DNA from: Flavobacteriales bacterium
GTDB taxonomy: Bacteria; Bacteroidota; Bacteroidia; Flavobacteriales; Flavobacteriaceae
Reading direction: 5' to 3'
Length of the DNA: 64,000 bases
Assembly: GCA_027067965.1 (NCBI GenBank)
Contig: JAMOUV010000004.1
Location: 62,001 to 126,000 of the forward strand
The translations under genes were made by a program, and so were the position numbers. Positions within the stretch are counted from its first letter, which is position 1. The number at the start of each line of letters is the position of its first letter. Below are positions 62,497 to 64,000 of this stretch, piece by piece. The notes below the pieces were generated by a model that saw only the letters and a list, made by a program, of their open reading frames with translations, was not told where the DNA came from and did no database searches.

Positions 62497-62572
62497 CGGA
62501 AAATTTTTATTGAAAAAACTCGTTACTATTTTAAAAATGCGTATTTTTACAAACGATAAATTATTGAAATCC

Positions 62573-64000
62573 ATGAAAAAGATACTATCTGTTTTTTTAA
62601 TCGTTTTGATAAGCGGAGGAATTTGGGCACAAGAAAAAAAGATTCCCAAAGGTCATGAAAACACAAGCAAATTCAGACAATTATACGATTTGCTTCCCAC
62701 ACCTAACGCGTACCGGGCAGCCGACGGAAATCCCGGACCGGACTATTATCAAAACCGGGCCGATTATTTGATGAACATCCAATTGATTGACGACAAAAAA
62801 CAACCCGTTTTAAAAGGCGAAGAAACCATTGTCTATCATAACAATTCGCCTCAAACCTTGCATTATTTATGGGTGCAATTGGATCAAAACCGCAGAGCAC
62901 CCGATTCGTTTACCAAAAAAATTACGCCCGATGGGAACAACGTGATGCTGAGACCGGGAAAATTCATTTCCGAATTTACCGATTTGGGTTACGAAGGCGG
63001 TTATCATATCGACTATGTAAAGGACGACACCGGAAAAGATTTGAAATATACCGTAAATTTCACCATGATGCGGGTGGATTTACCCAAACCGCTCAAACCC
63101 GGCGAAAGTTACATGTTGAAAATCAAATGGTGGTATAATATCAACAATTTCACGCAGGATTGGGCACGTTCGGGATACGAAGAATTCCCTGACGGCGAAA
63201 AAGAATATATCATCGCCCAATTTTTTCCCAGAATGGCCGTGTATTCCGATGTGGAAGGATGGCAAACCAATCAATTTATAGGCACGGGCGAATTTGCATT
63301 GCCTTTCGGAAATTACTCCGTTACCATCACCGCACCGGCCGATTTCGTATTGGACGGAACGGGTGTTTTGGTCAACCGGAACGAAGTTTTTACCAAACCG
63401 CAATACGAACGTTGGCTCAAAGCCACCAAAACCTTTGACAAACCCGTCATTGTGGTCAGCCAAGAAGAAGTAGCGAAAAAAATAAAAAATCCCGAAACCG
63501 AACAAACCAAAAAATGGGTTTTCAAAGCCAAAGATGTCCGGGATTTTGCCTTTGCCGCCTCACGTCGTTTTATTTACGATGCCATGGCGGTGGATATCAA
63601 CGGCAAAACCAAAATGGCCATTTCCATGTATCCGCCCGAAGGCAATCCTTTATGGGAAAAATATTCCACGCGAGTAGTAGCCCACACACTTAAATCCTAT
63701 TCCGATATACTTTTTGATTATCCATATCACAAAGCCATCTCGGTCAATGCCTATCGTCAGGGTATGGAATACCCGATGATTTGTTGGAATTACGGGCGCC
63801 CTAAACCCGACGGCACCTACAGCGAGCGGATTAAAAACGGCATGATCAGCGTCATTATTCATGAAGTAGGCCACAACTGGTTCCCCATGGTGGTTAATTC
63901 CGACGAACGCCAATGGATGTGGATGGATGAAGGACTGAATACCTTCGTGCAATTATTAACCCAACAAAGATGGCAAAAAGGATTTCCTTCCCGGGGTTTC
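62573..64000 (+). CDS. M1-family aminopeptidase-like metallopeptidase, N-terminal part (cut by window end)
   Basis: The frame opens at ATG 62573 and is still open at the last base, giving 476 residues. It begins with a signal peptide (MKKILSVFLIVLISGGIWAQ). A beta-rich N-terminal domain follows. The zinc site is HEVGHNW near residue 433, with the downstream Glu in WMDEGLNTF, the pattern of M1 gluzincins. The exopeptidase GAMEN motif is not plain; GMEYPMICWN stands in its place. It is probably secreted or periplasmic and acts on peptides. The C-terminal half is missing here. Confidence 0.88.
   Translation, partial: MKKILSVFLIVLISGGIWAQEKKIPKGHENTSKFRQLYDLLPTPNAYRAADGNPGPDYYQNRADYLMNIQLIDDKKQPVLKGEETIVYHNNSPQTLHYLWVQLDQNRRAPDSFTKKITPDGNNVMLRPGKFISEFTDLGYEGGYHIDYVKDDTGKDLKYTVNFTMMRVDLPKPLKPGESYMLKIKWWYNINNFTQDWARSGYEEFPDGEKEYIIAQFFPRMAVYSDVEGWQTNQFIGTGEFALPFGNYSVTITAPADFVLDGTGVLVNRNEVFTKPQYERWLKATKTFDKPVIVVSQEEVAKKIKNPETEQTKKWVFKAKDVRDFAFAASRRFIYDAMAVDINGKTKMAISMYPPEGNPLWEKYSTRVVAHTLKSYSDILFDYPYHKAISVNAYRQGMEYPMICWNYGRPKPDGTYSERIKNGMISVIIHEVGHNWFPMVVNSDERQWMWMDEGLNTFVQLLTQQRWQKGFPSRGF

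Overview
The window reads as an ordinary stretch of chromosome from a member of the Bacteroidota, most like the Flavobacteriia. I did not identify genus or species. Pointers are: a short primary sigma factor without region 1.1; repeated TAnnTTTG -7 boxes upstream of genes; few obvious Shine-Dalgarno sites; a one-piece SecDF; type III glutamine synthetase; a complete Na+-translocating NQR operon; an S46 dipeptidyl-peptidase; and the linkages bamD-rpoZ-coaBC-DUF4835 and tyrS-GT2-DUF4296. Codon use looks uniform and AT-rich throughout. I see no tRNA, rRNA, CRISPR array, transposase, integrase or phage gene.

Layout. 1-3.3 kb (+): end of a PiT phosphate transporter, an outer membrane protein with a very basic tail, an M48 lipoprotein protease and SlyD. 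3.3-6.2 kb (-): dut-rsmA-mgtE plus a small hypothetical gene. 6.3-12.8 kb (-): a collagen-like lipoprotein and nqrABCDEF. 12.9-19.1 kb (-): a chain of genes joined by 4-base overlaps, arsC-like, oxyR, membrane protein, recF, DUF721, CDP-alcohol transferase, followed by the S46 peptidase. 19.1-22.1 kb (-): tryptophanase and a fused idi-manA gene. 22.2-30.7 kb: DUF4395, rpoD, nnr, fmt, HU, AlgH, fabD, ychF, a membrane protein and DUF1573. 30.8-41.0 kb (+): valS; a sugar-salvage trio (FucP-type transporter, nucleotidyltransferase, NahK-like kinase); then udk, divIC/ftsB, mutA, a DnaQ-GIY-YIG-like protein and miaA. 41.1-48.1 kb: dnaN, glnN, DUF4835, coaBC, rpoZ and bamD. 48.5-55.5 kb: a small outer membrane protein, a structured non-coding element, DUF4296, a polyprenol-phosphate glycosyltransferase, tyrS and secDF. 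55.5-64 kb: GT2, a YbhN-like protein, ruvC, YihY, M19 dipeptidase, tpiA, dgt and the start of an M1 aminopeptidase cut by the window edge.

How the genes fit together. Most are core housekeeping: translation (valS, tyrS, fmt, miaA, rsmA), replication and repair (dnaN, recF, ruvC, dut, dgt), envelope biogenesis (bamD, secDF, slyD, glycosyltransferases) and cofactors (coaBC, nnr). Respiration is Na+-based through NQR, and OxyR keeps the two redox cysteines at the E. coli positions, so the cell probably meets oxygen. Three peptidases (S46, M1, M19) and tryptophanase point to growth on peptides and amino acids.

The least explained part is 49,241-49,769. It is a hairpin-rich non-coding block of about 470 bp bounded by a 30-bp near-perfect direct repeat, and that repeat copies the 3' end of the neighbouring DUF4296 gene. 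Other items worth a look are the idi-manA fusion, mutA without mutB, the degenerate GIY-YIG-like domain behind a DnaQ exonuclease, and the kinase/nucleotidyltransferase sugar-salvage trio.
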